This document shows positions 53,427-63,656 of a DNA stretch of 64,000 bases, in pieces. How positions within the stretch are numbered: position 1 is the first letter of the stretch; each line of letters begins with the position of its first letter. The notes under the pieces were generated by a model. It searched no databases. It had not been told where the DNA came from and saw only the letters and a list, made by a program, of their open reading frames with translations. The position numbers and the translations under genes were made by a program. Origin of the DNA: Multifurca ochricompacta (lineage: Eukaryota; Basidiomycota; Agaricomycetes; Russulales; Russulaceae); the NCBI GenBank assembly GCA_022496185.1, contig WTXG01000004.1:868001-932000 (forward strand), in the 5' to 3' direction.

Positions 53427-54100
53427 GCGTTTGTTTGTTACGCCGTTTCGTCCGCATTGTTACGATTATGGTTGTTTTATGTATTTTTCAGAATGACGGC
53501 GTGGTGACACGTTTTCTGACTACAACTGCGGGTGTTACCCGATCAGTTTCGCAATCACTCTGATACAACGTATCGGGGAGGACAATGTCTTTGTCATTCA
53601 TTTATTTACATACAAACGATCAACTGCAACTATTTCTCTCTTGATGCGTCTTTCTTCCTTACTATACTTTTACGACTTATATCTACCTGACCATCTATTG
53701 ATGTCTTGTACTTTTTTCGAAAATTGAACTTTGTTTTTCCCCTGCCCTTGGCACGACCGGATGAAGGGATGCAAGGTCTGATTCGAAGCGAAAGTGAAGG
53801 TTTCATAAGCAGCCAGCCATTGTATCATGTCCTTGGTGTGTTATTGCGGGAGAGAGAAATATCATTCAGCTAGGATTCTGACTTTTTTCTACTTGAATTT
53901 CGGCGCGCCTACGTTTCAGCAACTTTGAGAGATGAACCCGACACATTGACCTGACCGCAATGGGGTGGATCATCCTTGTGCCCGTCCTGTCCGTATTGGA
54001 CACATTGACTGTTCTGATACACGTCCACTTCTACGTTGCATGGATTACTGTGGCTATACGGTGTCTTTCCAAAAAAAAAATAGCACACCTCTAGTCCCCC
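53427..54100. other. Intergenic
   Basis: Spacer between the Ppo-like gene and the PEBP fragment. An alternative last exon of the Ppo gene could lie at 53492-53563, after the acceptor in TTTTTCAG. Otherwise I see nothing. Confidence 0.5.
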
Positions 54101-54210
54101 TCATTTAAAGCATTCCACTATGATAAATGTCTCTCCAATTGGGTTTCCAAGCCCAGTTTCCACCGCAAAGTTGCTGCTGTTAAAGAATACGATCGAGGTC
54201 GTAAACCTCA
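54101..54210 (-). pseudogene. PEBP-like C-terminal exon, probably a remnant
   Basis: On the minus strand this encodes TTSIVFFNSSNF followed by AVETGLGNPIGETFIIVECF and TGA. It aligns with the end of the intact PEBP gene 1 kb away (STSIAHFNIS, then FADATGLGNPLGGTFIRV). Upstream, at about 54430-54390, APPAALSLSLTGHF may be a decayed copy of the PPAGSDPHRYVF block. The rest of a PEBP domain, including the DPDAP motif, is not visible between here and 55200. I read it as a broken duplicate. Confidence 0.6.
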
Positions 54211-55200
54211 TAGACCAGCTAGCACGGCATTCCGATATTGTGCGGGATTAAAATCAGCTCTGAACGCGTAAACCACAGCACCCAATGGAACATCCAACAG
54301 AAAGCAACAGAAATAAAAGGGAGTAAATCTTCCACAATCAAGCCATTCCTAGCATACATCAAGGTTCCAAGTCGTTGCAGAAAGTGACCGGTTAGGGATA
54401 GGGATAAGGCTGCTGGTGGAGCCAAGCAAAGTTGATGCAAGGAACTTTCAACATCGACTTTCCATCCATGTGCATGATGTTGCTCCGACCAACCCCCCCC
54501 CTAATAAGCCGTGATGTCCCTCACACTGGCATTTGACAACAAAAAGGAAAGGTCGGCTTTATACCTGTTTAGCCTATGCGCGTTAGGCTAGTCTGAGTCG
54601 CGGGGGTCTTTAGATCGCCCCCGTCTGCGAGCGACTCCCGATATGCACAGGACCTGGCAGCAGCCCGAAATTATATATCAACCATCTCAATACCTGTGGT
54701 ATTCAACTTGAAGGCTGACCGTAGTATCTACAAGCTCGACAATTGGCACTTGCAACATTTCCTGTCTCTTTTTGATTGCAGTTCGACACTCTTGGAAGCC
54801 AGTTTGAGCATTTAATTTCAAGTTGCCTTGTTTTTTTTTTTTAACACATTACGCGAAGAAACTTTTAGCAGTTACGCACGCGAGGCGGAAAAAGCACTCG
54901 CTTTGGGGACTGGCTAAAGGGGAAAAACGTTCCGTTCACACGTAAACTTAGGACATGTGAACCTGTACAAGAACTAATGCTTAGCTGAGCTCCGCGCCAT
55001 TCCAGCAAATTTTGGTCCATCGTTGTTGCTGTGTCGATTTGAATTTTGGAGTATGCCACAAAATTTTATTTTGCGCTTGCTGTTGTGTAATAGTATGGTA
55101 CTTTAGGAACAAGCGATGGTGATGACATGTTAGGGGATCTTTCTCAGATGTTGCAATTCATATGACTAGCATATTTCGCGGTGACACCGCCCACTCTCTT
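54211..55200. other. Intergenic with hairpins
   Basis: No gene is supported here. The stretch may include eroded upstream parts of the PEBP duplicate. It contains the paired hairpins at 54570-54637 listed separately and a T-run at 54831-54842. Confidence 0.5.
54570..54637. repeat. Two adjacent inverted-repeat hairpins
   Basis: TAGCCTA (54570-54576) pairs with TAGGCTA (54584-54590) across a seven-base loop. Four bases later GAGTCGC and CGGGGG pair with CCCCCG and GCGACTC, ending at 54637. Such stems in otherwise plain sequence suggest a structured transcript or a small inverted-repeat element. Confidence 0.6.
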
Positions 55201-56044
55201 TTAAGCTTCCTGGGGCCCGACGCGGATGAACGTCCCGCCAAGTGGGTTGCCAAGTCCAGTCGCATCAGCAAAAGCACTGATGTTGAAGTGCGCAATCGAC
55301 GTGGATGAATTGACGAGCGTTTGTTGCGAGAACCCCGACGGCTCCTTGAACAACAAAAACACGTATCTGTGGATGTATTTAACAGTCTATCCACAGCTAC
55401 ACGAATAAACGCGTGGGCTAAACTGAGCCAGCGACATACCGGTGTGGATCTGAGCCTGCTGGTGGCGTTGGTTGACGGAATTCAGTGATCGCAGGGGTAT
55501 CATTAACAAGTGTGCGCATGCCCTTATGCCCTGCACCGAATTGGAAGCCCCCACCGAGAAAATGACGGATTTGTGAGACGGTCGGCGCTTGCGGTGTCGG
55601 GGCATCGGGATCAACAGCCACGATCACGAAGGGACCATGACCAGTAGCTGCTCTATGGTCGCTACGCAAGGCGAATTGTGGTGGCCCCGCTGTCGCTGCG
55701 TGTGTGCAATGTAGTCGTCGTATTGCCGTGCAAGGAATGGAGAGAGATTATGTTCTTACCGTTCCGTTCAAGTTGTTCGCCCGCCATGACGTGAATCGGC
55801 GCAGCACCCGGCTCGGGGAATGTGAGCTCGAACAGGACGACAGGGTCAAAGGTTAGATGAACATTAGCAGGGATCTACACGCCTCTTGTGAGCAACAATA
55901 CGGACTAGGAGAAAATGGACTCACATTGAAATCTTCGAATTTTTGGCGAACCTTGGCTAGACTCGAGTCGCCCAGGTCTGGAGGGCTCGCTTTTACAAGA
56001 AGACCGGGAAGCAAAAAAGCCCAAAGATTGAATAGCCTGAGCAT
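55201..56044 (-). CDS. Secreted PEBP-family protein
   Basis: Phosphatidylethanolamine-binding protein family, related to Tfs1/carboxypeptidase Y inhibitor and YbhB. The ATG at 56044 opens a signal peptide (MLRLFNLWAFLLPGLLVKA) followed by SPPDLGDSSLAKVRQKF. Four exons join in phase: KFEDFN to IPANVHLTFDPVVLF, GEQLERN to TAGPPQFAL, and PAGSDPHR to YVFLLFKEPSGF. The ligand-site motif is IVAVDPDAPTPQAP and the second conserved block is GSDPHRYVFLL. The protein ends ATGLGNPLGGTFIRVGPQEA, with TAA at 55201-55203. About 210 residues. The ligand is unknown; secretion suggests a role outside the cell. Confidence 0.87.
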
Positions 56045-56103
56045 GTTCGACAACGGGTCGGGATTGACGATAAAACCACCCTACCCTCTCCCCCCCCTGG
56101 TTT

Positions 56104-56111
56104 CTTATATA
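56104..56111 (-). promoter_or_regulatory. TATA box of the PEBP gene
   Basis: Reads TATATAAG on the minus strand, about 60 bases upstream of ATG 56044. The core matches the TATA box of the GMC gene. Confidence 0.5.
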
Positions 56112-56164
56112 TTCTAGAGTTCCAGCCAATCGTCTGAGACAATTTAAATCTTGTGTTCTGGACT

Positions 56165-56214
56165 CGCCATGGAGTGTGAGAGTCCGATATATGGAATGTG
56201 AGAGTCCGATATAT
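56165..56214. repeat. 22-bp direct repeat GAATGTGAGAGTCCGATATAT
   Basis: Two near-identical head-to-tail copies of GTGTGAGAGTCCGATATAT. They lie just upstream of the PEBP promoter and could be a regulatory duplication or a footprint of transposon activity. Confidence 0.7.
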
Positions 56215-56219
56215 CTAGT

Positions 56220-57063
56220 GATGTGACGGCTCGGCTCGGCTTGAAAGCCACGGCTTAGGCTCAGCTTTGGGTAGCTCAGGCTTTTCAAAACTCAAGCTCA
56301 AGCCATGGCTTTACAGCATCTTCTGATGGCTTTTACTCCACCCACAATGTCTTTCACTACCATGACTGCTTCTTCTTCTGTGGTTGTCAAGGCCTTTCCC
56401 TCCATGCACCCCTCCTCTTGTTCTCTCTCTCTGCATTCTATGCCTTACACTTCATTCTGAAGAACTTGTAGTTTACATGGTATCAACCCCTGGCCACTGC
56501 TTTGGCCTTCAGCTTTGACTCCATCATATTATGTCTTAACTCCTGTAACATAAATTGTATAAAAACCTCTTAGTTTAGCTTATATCAATAACAGTGTTGA
56601 ATTTGTTGAACCAGAATACTGGTACAGAGATACCAAGATAGTGGTCCAACATTGTAATGTCTGGTGTGGGATGCATCAAGAAAATGACATATTGCTAGGT
56701 TGACTAGTGCTAGCCATTCTAGCCATTCTAGTGATCTGGATTCTCCATTAGCTCTTGCTGACTTGTCTTGATGCTTAGAGCTACTTTTCAAATCCAAAAC
56801 TACTTTTCAAATCTAAGGCTAATTTCAAATCTAGGGCTAGTTAGTCTAGTCATTGTTTATCAAGTTTTTTGGTTTTGCAAAGCAGTTCACAATGCAGTTC
56901 ACAAAGTGGTTCCCAGATAGCTCAAATATTACTGACATTATTACTAAGCAGTTTACATGGTAATCTATGCACATGATGTCACAGCCAGGTGCATGCTGTG
57001 TCAATGTCAGGTAAATGTTCAGGATCAAGCAGTGACACTAAGTCCTGCCACAAGTAGTGTTTG
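56220..57063. other. AT-rich repeat-like region
   Basis: Non-coding. It contains GGCTCGGCTTGAAAGCC-type palindromic words near 56227-56290, tandem AGCCATTCT units near 56710-56732 and diverged copies of ACTTTTCAAATCTAA between 56780 and 56835. Composition and repetition suggest old transposon debris next to the LTR element; I cannot assign a family. Confidence 0.5.
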
Positions 57064-57654
57064 TGTTACGTCCGGTGCGGGACGTACTGCACGACTTGTG
57101 CGACAGCGTACTACTCGGGATCGGATAAGAAACCAATAAGGCTCCTTGGAGTGAGAGGGGACAAGTCAAAGTCAGAGGGGCTGTACCCTGAGACTATGTT
57201 GAATGGAAAGGAGTCAGAAACTCCGAGACAGACGAGTCAGAGATCAAAGGGATGTCCAGAAGACAAGCACCGATGTATTCAATAAGTCAAGTCTGAGGTC
57301 TACAATGTAGTTACAGTGGACTTATATATGTAATCGAGTGGGTGTCTACAAGATAAGGAATTGGAGTCAGGTGGGCCCAAATATATGGAAGCGGACGGCG
57401 TAGAGTCAGGCTTCTGATAGGGTATTAAGTAAGTGTCCGAGCGTAAAGATAAAGAGATAACAAGATAAGAGATAAGGGACCAAACATAGGTATACAGCAT
57501 GTCAACAAGTTCAAAGCAAGTCACGGGGAGGGGAGTAAGGCACGTGATGGATCCCAGGACGGGGATATGATCATGAAGTGGAGAGTGGGTGGTAAAGATG
57601 GGTCGCTATTGGGGAGGTGGAAGAAAATGGGGTTGGTTGGCAGGGATTGTAACA
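57064..57654 (-). mobile_element. 3' LTR of a Ty3/gypsy element
   Basis: 591 bp unit bounded by TGTTAC and GTAACA. In element orientation (minus strand) it begins TGTTACAATCC and ends GGACGTAACA. The polypurine tract AGAAGAGGGGGTGA lies directly upstream in that orientation (57655-57668), which fixes this as the 3' LTR. The 5' LTR and primer-binding site lie beyond the right edge, so LTR identity and the target duplication cannot be checked. Confidence 0.85.
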
Positions 57655-57668
57655 TCACCCCCTCTTCT
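57655..57668 (-). promoter_or_regulatory. Polypurine tract
   Basis: Purine run (AGAAGAGGGGGTGA on the minus strand) abutting the LTR, the usual primer for plus-strand DNA synthesis in LTR retrotransposons. Confidence 0.75.
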
Positions 57669-57685
57669 GGTTCTAGCAGACCCGG

Positions 57686-60535
57686 CTAGAAACGACTCGT
57701 ACCATCATCATCCTGCACTAAGTCCAGGTAATCATCGGCTACATTACGATCGTCCAACATGTAATTCTCCTTGTCCGAGTCCTGTGGACATTGGTGGGTG
57801 CGAAGGAACCCATATGGGCTGCGCTGGCCACATAGGCGGCACATGTCATGGATTGGACAGTCCAGCTCACAATGTCCGGAGTTGTGGCGGAGGCACTTGC
57901 CGCACCATCCTGACGGGTTGATGATCGTTGGGGCAACTCCCATGTGGCGGAAGATACAGAACCGGCTCCAGTGGAGGTTGCTGCGACAGTGCCAGCACCA
58001 CTTGCGATTGAGGGGCAGTTCCAGCTAATGTGGTACTTACTATCGCATTGCCAGCATGTCTCTCCACGAGGGTTCTCGTGCATACACGGCATTTCAAACC
58101 AGTTTGGTATCAGCCTTGGGGCAGCCCCCAATGATCATGGGGGAAGGGGTTGTGCATACGTGTCGGCGTACCATTCGGCGATAGTCTGATATGCATCCCC
58201 TATCTCCAGCCTCTTCCTGATCTCCACCAACTCTTGTTCTACTTGGAACATCCCGTTCGTCAGCCTTGCCATCATCTTCGCGTGCTCTTTATATTGTTTG
58301 TTGAGCGTCGTGCGCAACGTCAGATTCTTCCGCAGTCTCATTACCTCGGCTTTGAGACGTGGAAGGCGCATATCGTTCAGCACCTCGTCGATGGCAAAGG
58401 CGCGGGAGTCTTCAGCAGCCAGATGTCCGAGCTGCTCATCAGTCATGGTGTGGTGGAGACGTCCTGTATACCTTTCTTCTAAATAAACTGGGGCCCCATA
58501 GACAGGGCCATCTTTCTTCATACATCCAGCGACATCCATTCCTCCATTGGTGTAGAATATGTATTTGGCGATGGCGACAGTTCCATCCGCCATGGTGATT
58601 TCGAGGGGGAAATACAGTGCCTCACAAAACTGAGTCAATGTTTTGCACTTTTGCACTGTTTGTTGAATATTGCATCAGCCAAAACAAATATAAACAAAGT
58701 CTTGGTATACCATAAATGGTACAAGATAAGGGTTATGTAATGCAACAATAATTATGTAATTCTGATCAAAACTTGTGGAGCTATGCCCATTTCAAATTGG
58801 GGACTCATTGACTCAGTTTTGTGAGTGGGTATCAGAAATATCAGAATCTGATGCTCCACCAAATGTACAGCAACCAATCCTTAGTATATGGTTACCATAG
58901 TTATCTTAATATTGATGGGACCTAGAATAGAGCTATTTAAGCATGGTTTACATTCCCAGAATATTATAATTTCCCAATGCACCCCACCTCCTCTGCTCAG
59001 AAAGAAAACATTCTCTCTCTGGCCTCTGAAGGTCATTCCACTGACACTATTGCCTCCAGACTCAGCCTCAGCCAGTCCACAGTCTCTAGGACACTCAGAA
59101 CTCTCCTTACCAACCATCAGTCACCTCATTTTGGTCATCCTTCCAAGCTCTCTGCTACCTCTGAACATGCTATCATCATATAAATCACCACAGGAAAGGT
59201 TGCAATGCTGTCCAGGCCACAAAGCACATCAATTCCATCATCCCCAACCATGTCTCTTCACAAACTGTGCACTGGGTTCTTAAACAACATTCATTCAAGG
59301 CTGTAACAAAGAAGAAAAGGCCACTACTCTCTGCAGTACATTGCAAGAAGCACTTAGCCTTGCTTTGAAGTACCAAAACTGGACTATGGAGGACTGGCAT
59401 CTGACCAAAACCTGTTGATTTTGGTCTCATCTGACCAAATGACCCTCTTCCAGTCCTCCATAGTCCAGTTTTGGTACTTCAAAGCAAGGCTAAGTGCTTC
59501 TTGCAATGTACTGCAGGGAGTAGTGGCCTTTTCTTCTTTGTTACAGCCTTGAATGAATGTTGTTTAAGAACCCAGTGCACAGTTTGTGAAGAGACATGGT
59601 TGGGGATGATGGAATTGATGTGCTTTGTGGCCTGGACAGCATTGCCAACCTTTCCTGTGGTGATTTATATGATGATAGCATGTTCAGAGGTAGCAGAGAG
59701 CTTGGAAGGATGACCAAAATGAGGTGACTGATGGTTGGTAAGGAGAGTTCTGAGTGTCCTAGAGACTGTGGACTGGCTGAGGCTGAGTCTGGAGGCAATA
59801 GTGTCAGTGGAATGACCTTCAGAGGCCAGAGAGAGAATGTTTTCTTTCTGAGCAGAGGAGGTGGGGTGCATTGGGAAATTATAATATTCTGGGAATGTAA
59901 ACCATGCTTAAATAGCTCTATTCCAGGTCCCATCAATATCAAGATAACTATGGTAACCATATATTAAGGATTGGTTGCTGTACATTTGGTGGAGCATCAG
60001 ATTCTGATATTTCTGATACCCACTCACAAAACTGAGTCAATGAGTCCCCAATTTGAAATGAGCATAGCTCCACAAGTTTTGATCAGAATTACATAATTAT
60101 TGTTGCATTACATAACCCTTATCTTGTACCATTTATGGTCTACCAAGACTTTGTTTATATTTGTTTTGGCTGATGTGATATTCAACAAACAGTGCAAAAG
60201 TGCAAAACATTGACTCAGTTTTGTGAGGCACTGTAGGTCGAGGAGTTGGGGTTGTTAGTGAAGAACGGGAATTCTGGTACCTCATCATCCAACTCCATAC
60301 CCAGTAGGTCATTTGGGTGCGGTTCTTCGCTGTGTTCGAAGTCATCGTTCGGGTTTGGAGACTGGTTCTTAACCCGGGCCTCAGCAGCTTCGTAGTCAAT
60401 GGGGGAGGAGGGACGTGTGGAGGGATGAGTGGAAGGAAAGTTCTCCGCGGTGGCGGTGAAGGCATCGACGGCAGCGTTGGCAGCGACAAAAGACATGATA
60501 GACTGGATGGTGTTAGAATGTTGCTGAGAGAGCAT
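57686..60535 (-). pseudogene. Extra post-integrase frame with zinc knuckles, interrupted
   Basis: Starts at ATG 60535, 38 bases past the pol stop, with MLSQQHSNTIQSIMSFVAAN. It runs to 60234, is split by the Tc1-derived insert, and resumes at 58612 as YFPLEITMADGTVAIAKY. A helical, coiled-coil-like stretch follows (RLKAEVMRLRKNLTL, MFQVEQELVEIRKRLE). A TGA stop at about 58135 lies in frame, after which the same frame carries a classic CCHC knuckle, CWQCDSKYHISWNC. After a frame shift come CGKCLRHNSGHCELDC and a further Cys/His cluster, CRLCGQRSPYGF with THQC. It looks Gag-like in kind but sits downstream of integrase. Now inactive. Confidence 0.65.
58615..60233. mobile_element. Palindromic Tc1/mariner-derived element
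   Basis: 1,619 bp insert flanked by TA on both sides, with ends CAGTGCCTCACAAAACTGAG and its complement. The two arms (58615-59397 and 59450-60233) are nearly identical inverted copies. Each carries the start of a Tc1-type transposase gene: ATG with MHPTSSAQKENILSLASEG, the helix-turn-helix STDTIASRLSLSQSTVSRTL, then a stop. The right arm continues 52 bases further and includes MEDWKRVIWSDETKINRF, with the first catalytic Asp. The later part of the transposase is absent. It cannot encode its own transposase but has intact ends. Confidence 0.88.
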
Positions 60536-60572
60536 GTACTGGGGGAATTGATGGGGCCAAGGGGTGTTTCTT

Positions 60573-63500
60573 TTAAGTGTTCTTAGGCGCTTCTGGGTGT
60601 CGGATGTGGAATTCCGAGATAAGGGCCAGAGCAAAGATATCCCCGGCTGGTTCCCATGAGTTGTCAGAGTCTGGGAATCCCTTCCACTTGATTAGGTAGT
60701 GTAGTTTACGCCCTCGGCCTTGTCGCTTGGAGTCTAGAATATGCTCCACTTCCCATTCCTCTTCGTCATCGATAAGGTCAGGCAGGGGTCTTGGGAAGTT
60801 TTCTCCATGAATGGAGGTTTCCTTGTAAGGGGTCAGAAGCTTGGCATGGAAGACTGGATGGATCTTCCATTTCAGCGGCAACTGCAGTTCATAGGATACG
60901 TCTGACAGCTTCCTTGTGATCTGGAAGGGTCCATGACGTTGGGGCGCTAGTTTGGCCGAGGGGTGTGACGTGTGAATGTTCCTGCCCTTGAGCCATACCC
61001 AGTCATTGGTCTGATAAGGTGTGAATGTGCTTGGCTGTGCTGCCAGAAGCTGTTGCGCCTTTACCAGATTTTCATTGGCCGATTGCCGCAGTTCCTCCCA
61101 TTGGCTTATCCGTTTGGTTACTGACGGGACATTGGTGGGCTTATCTGTCCACGTGGTGCGTGGGGTCCAACCCATGATAAGGGAAAAGGGGGTGGTTTTT
61201 GTAGTCCTGTTGGGCCATGAATTGTGAGCGAACTCCGTGGTTGATAGCCATTCCGCCCAGTCATCTTGTCTACCGTTGCACCAGAATTGAAGGTATTGTT
61301 CCAGCCACTGGTTTGTTCGTTCGGACTGCCCATCCGTTTGTGGGTGGTAAGCTGTCGAGATATTTTGTGCGATATCTAATGTCTTGCACAGGGCTTTAGC
61401 GAATGCCGATGTGAACCTGGTGTCTCGGTCGGATATAATCTTTCTGGGGAGTCCGTAGTGGCGATATACATGATTCAGGTACAGCTTCGCTACTCCTTCA
61501 GCTGTAATGGTCTCATTGCAGGGGATAAACAGGGCCGCTTTGGAGCAATCATGGTCGGTGATCGTGAGGATGGTGTTGAAGCCCTGTGACTTGGGTAGCT
61601 TGACAATGAAGTCCATGGCGATGGTCTGGAAAGGAGTTGACAAGATGGGAGTAATGGGGTGTATTGGCAGGACTTTTGGGTGTGTGTTAACCTTGTTTGC
61701 TTGACATGCTGCACATCCCTGTACATAGCTCTCAACATCCTTCTTCATATTGGGCCACCAGTAATCACGCTTGGCAAGTGCATAGGTATTGGCAATGCCT
61801 GGGTGGCTGGCAGAGGGGAGATCATGGTGAAAATGGATCACCCCCCTCTTAATGTTGTTGCCACCGGTGACAACGAGTCGATCGCCATCTTTCCACCAGA
61901 GGCCGTTGACTTCTTTCAAATTATGTGCGTCGGCCCATGAGTGGCAAAGTGAGGGATTCATATTTTGTGAGACCTGTGCCCACAGGTCCATATCATGAAG
62001 ACTAACAATGGCGGTTTTCGCAAACACCTCTTCTGGGAGGACAGTGACATTGTTGTTGTCATCCTCACCCGTATGCATATCTGGTCTGCGCGACAATGCA
62101 TCTGCTCTGGCATTTTGGCTTCCGGCAATGTGTTTCAAGGTGAAATTGTACTCTTCTAGTTCCAAGACTTCTCGTGCCACGCGTCGACTGATTTTGTGGG
62201 GTTCCTTCCAGTACAATAGGTTGGAATGGTCGGTGTGGATGATGGTCTTATGCAGAGCTCCTGCCAGGTAAGGTCGCCAGTGTCGTAATGCTTTAACTAT
62301 GGCCAAGAGCTCCCTATCCCAGATGTCATAATTTCGTTCGGCCGAAGAGAAGGTTTCAGAGTAGTATGCTACTGGGTGAAGGATTTGTGCGGCATCCCTC
62401 TGGTAGAGTATGGCTCCATTTGCAAAGTGAGAGGCGTCCACTTCCAGTTCAAAGGGGTGACTTAGATCCGGTTGGATAAGTACTGGCTCTGAGCCGACTA
62501 GGTCCCTGATCTGTTCAAATGCCTGTTGCTGTGTCAAACCCCAGTGCCATGGTACATCCTTCTTTAACAGATCATTCAGTGGTCGCGCGATACCTGAGAA
62601 CCCCTTGACAAAGTGTCGGTAAAAGTTGCAAAATCCGATGAACGACCTGACATCTTTGACACAGGTTGGGACAGGCCATTCCCGGATCCCCTGTACTTTA
62701 ACGGGATCCATGCGCACTTGTCCTTCCTCCAAGATAACCCCCAGGTACTCAATGCTTCGCTGTTCAAAGGAACATTTGGCGGGTTTGAGATATAGGTCAT
62801 GTTCATGCAAGATGTCCAACACCTGATGCACGCGATCTTGGTGATGGTCCAAATTGTCTGGGGTAGCTACTAAGATGTCGTCCATATAAACCACTACTTC
62901 CCCTGTGAGAATGAGATCGCGGAAGATGTGATTCATCATAGACTGGAATGTCGCCGGCGAGTTCGTGAGACCAAAGAACATAACATTGGGCTCGAACAAC
63001 CCTTGGTTTGTCTTGAACGCCGCCTTGCATTGGTCACCTTCCTTGATTCTAACGTTGTTGTAACCCCATCGCATGTCCATCTTCGAGAAGAGGGCCTTAT
63101 CCCTCATGGTGTCAATGAGCTCAGAGATGAGTGGTAAGGGGTAGGCGTTTTTCATGGTGTATGTGTTGATTCGTTGGTAATCCTGAACCGGTCGCAGCTT
63201 GCCATCCTTCTTTTTGATGAAGAAGAATGGCAAGGCGTACTGCGACTTGGATGGGCGAATGTATCCCTTTGCCAGATGTTCTTCAAGGAATTCCGTTAGT
63301 GCCATCTGCTCGGACTGGGACAGCGGGTAAATTTTGCAATCTATCGCTGTCGGTGTATCAGGAAGTAGGTCTATGGTGTGGTCCCATGGTCTGGAGGGTG
63401 GAAAGCGCTGGGATTCTTCTTCAGAAAACACCTTCCAATGCCAATGGTAGGTACTCGGCACTACGTCGCTGTATGTTTTTTCTGTCTGTCCCTGTATTGC

Positions 63501-63644
63501 TTTTTGAGCCAGCTCTGACGCTTTGGTGGCATAACAGTGACCTGGGTCTTCTTCTTCTGTACTTGTGGCCCTTATTGTCAGATGTCTGACTGCATAATCA
63601 TAGCCTATGGACGTGATAATGGTGGGATATGCTTCCTTATCCAT
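60573..63644 (-). CDS. Ty3/gypsy Pol: reverse transcriptase, RNase H, integrase, chromodomain
   Basis: Open for 1,023 codons. The RT domain has LPFFFIKKKDGKLRPVQDY and the active-site VVYMDDILVAT. RNase H follows (FELEVDASHFANGAILYQ, and IIHTDHSNLLYW further on). The integrase zinc-binding region is SHPGIANTYALAKRDYWW with CAACQANK. The catalytic core acids lie in TIAMDFIVKLP, IISDRDTRF and QSERTNQWLEQYL. The C-terminus is a chromodomain (EEEWEVEHILDSKR, YLIKWKGFPDSDNSWEPA). The first ATG is not the true start: the frame continues upstream through an in-frame TGA at 63657-63659 into the protease. All catalytic residues of RT and integrase look intact. Confidence 0.92.
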   Translation of the reverse strand: MDKEAYPTIITSIGYDYAVRHLTIRATSTEEEDPGHCYATKASELAQKAIQGQTEKTYSDVVPSTYHWHWKVFSEEESQRFPPSRPWDHTIDLLPDTPTAIDCKIYPLSQSEQMALTEFLEEHLAKGYIRPSKSQYALPFFFIKKKDGKLRPVQDYQRINTYTMKNAYPLPLISELIDTMRDKALFSKMDMRWGYNNVRIKEGDQCKAAFKTNQGLFEPNVMFFGLTNSPATFQSMMNHIFRDLILTGEVVVYMDDILVATPDNLDHHQDRVHQVLDILHEHDLYLKPAKCSFEQRSIEYLGVILEEGQVRMDPVKVQGIREWPVPTCVKDVRSFIGFCNFYRHFVKGFSGIARPLNDLLKKDVPWHWGLTQQQAFEQIRDLVGSEPVLIQPDLSHPFELEVDASHFANGAILYQRDAAQILHPVAYYSETFSSAERNYDIWDRELLAIVKALRHWRPYLAGALHKTIIHTDHSNLLYWKEPHKISRRVAREVLELEEYNFTLKHIAGSQNARADALSRRPDMHTGEDDNNNVTVLPEEVFAKTAIVSLHDMDLWAQVSQNMNPSLCHSWADAHNLKEVNGLWWKDGDRLVVTGGNNIKRGVIHFHHDLPSASHPGIANTYALAKRDYWWPNMKKDVESYVQGCAACQANKVNTHPKVLPIHPITPILSTPFQTIAMDFIVKLPKSQGFNTILTITDHDCSKAALFIPCNETITAEGVAKLYLNHVYRHYGLPRKIISDRDTRFTSAFAKALCKTLDIAQNISTAYHPQTDGQSERTNQWLEQYLQFWCNGRQDDWAEWLSTTEFAHNSWPNRTTKTTPFSLIMGWTPRTTWTDKPTNVPSVTKRISQWEELRQSANENLVKAQQLLAAQPSTFTPYQTNDWVWLKGRNIHTSHPSAKLAPQRHGPFQITRKLSDVSYELQLPLKWKIHPVFHAKLLTPYKETSIHGENFPRPLPDLIDDEEEWEVEHILDSKRQGRGRKLHYLIKWKGFPDSDNSWEPAGDIFALALISEFHIRHPEAPKNT

Positions 63645-63656
63645 CGTCGCATCAGC

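Noticed and set aside
54865..55059. Minus-strand 64-codon frame as first exon of the second PEBP copy
   Set aside because: It shows no PEBP similarity, and the conserved middle of the domain is missing between it and 54210.
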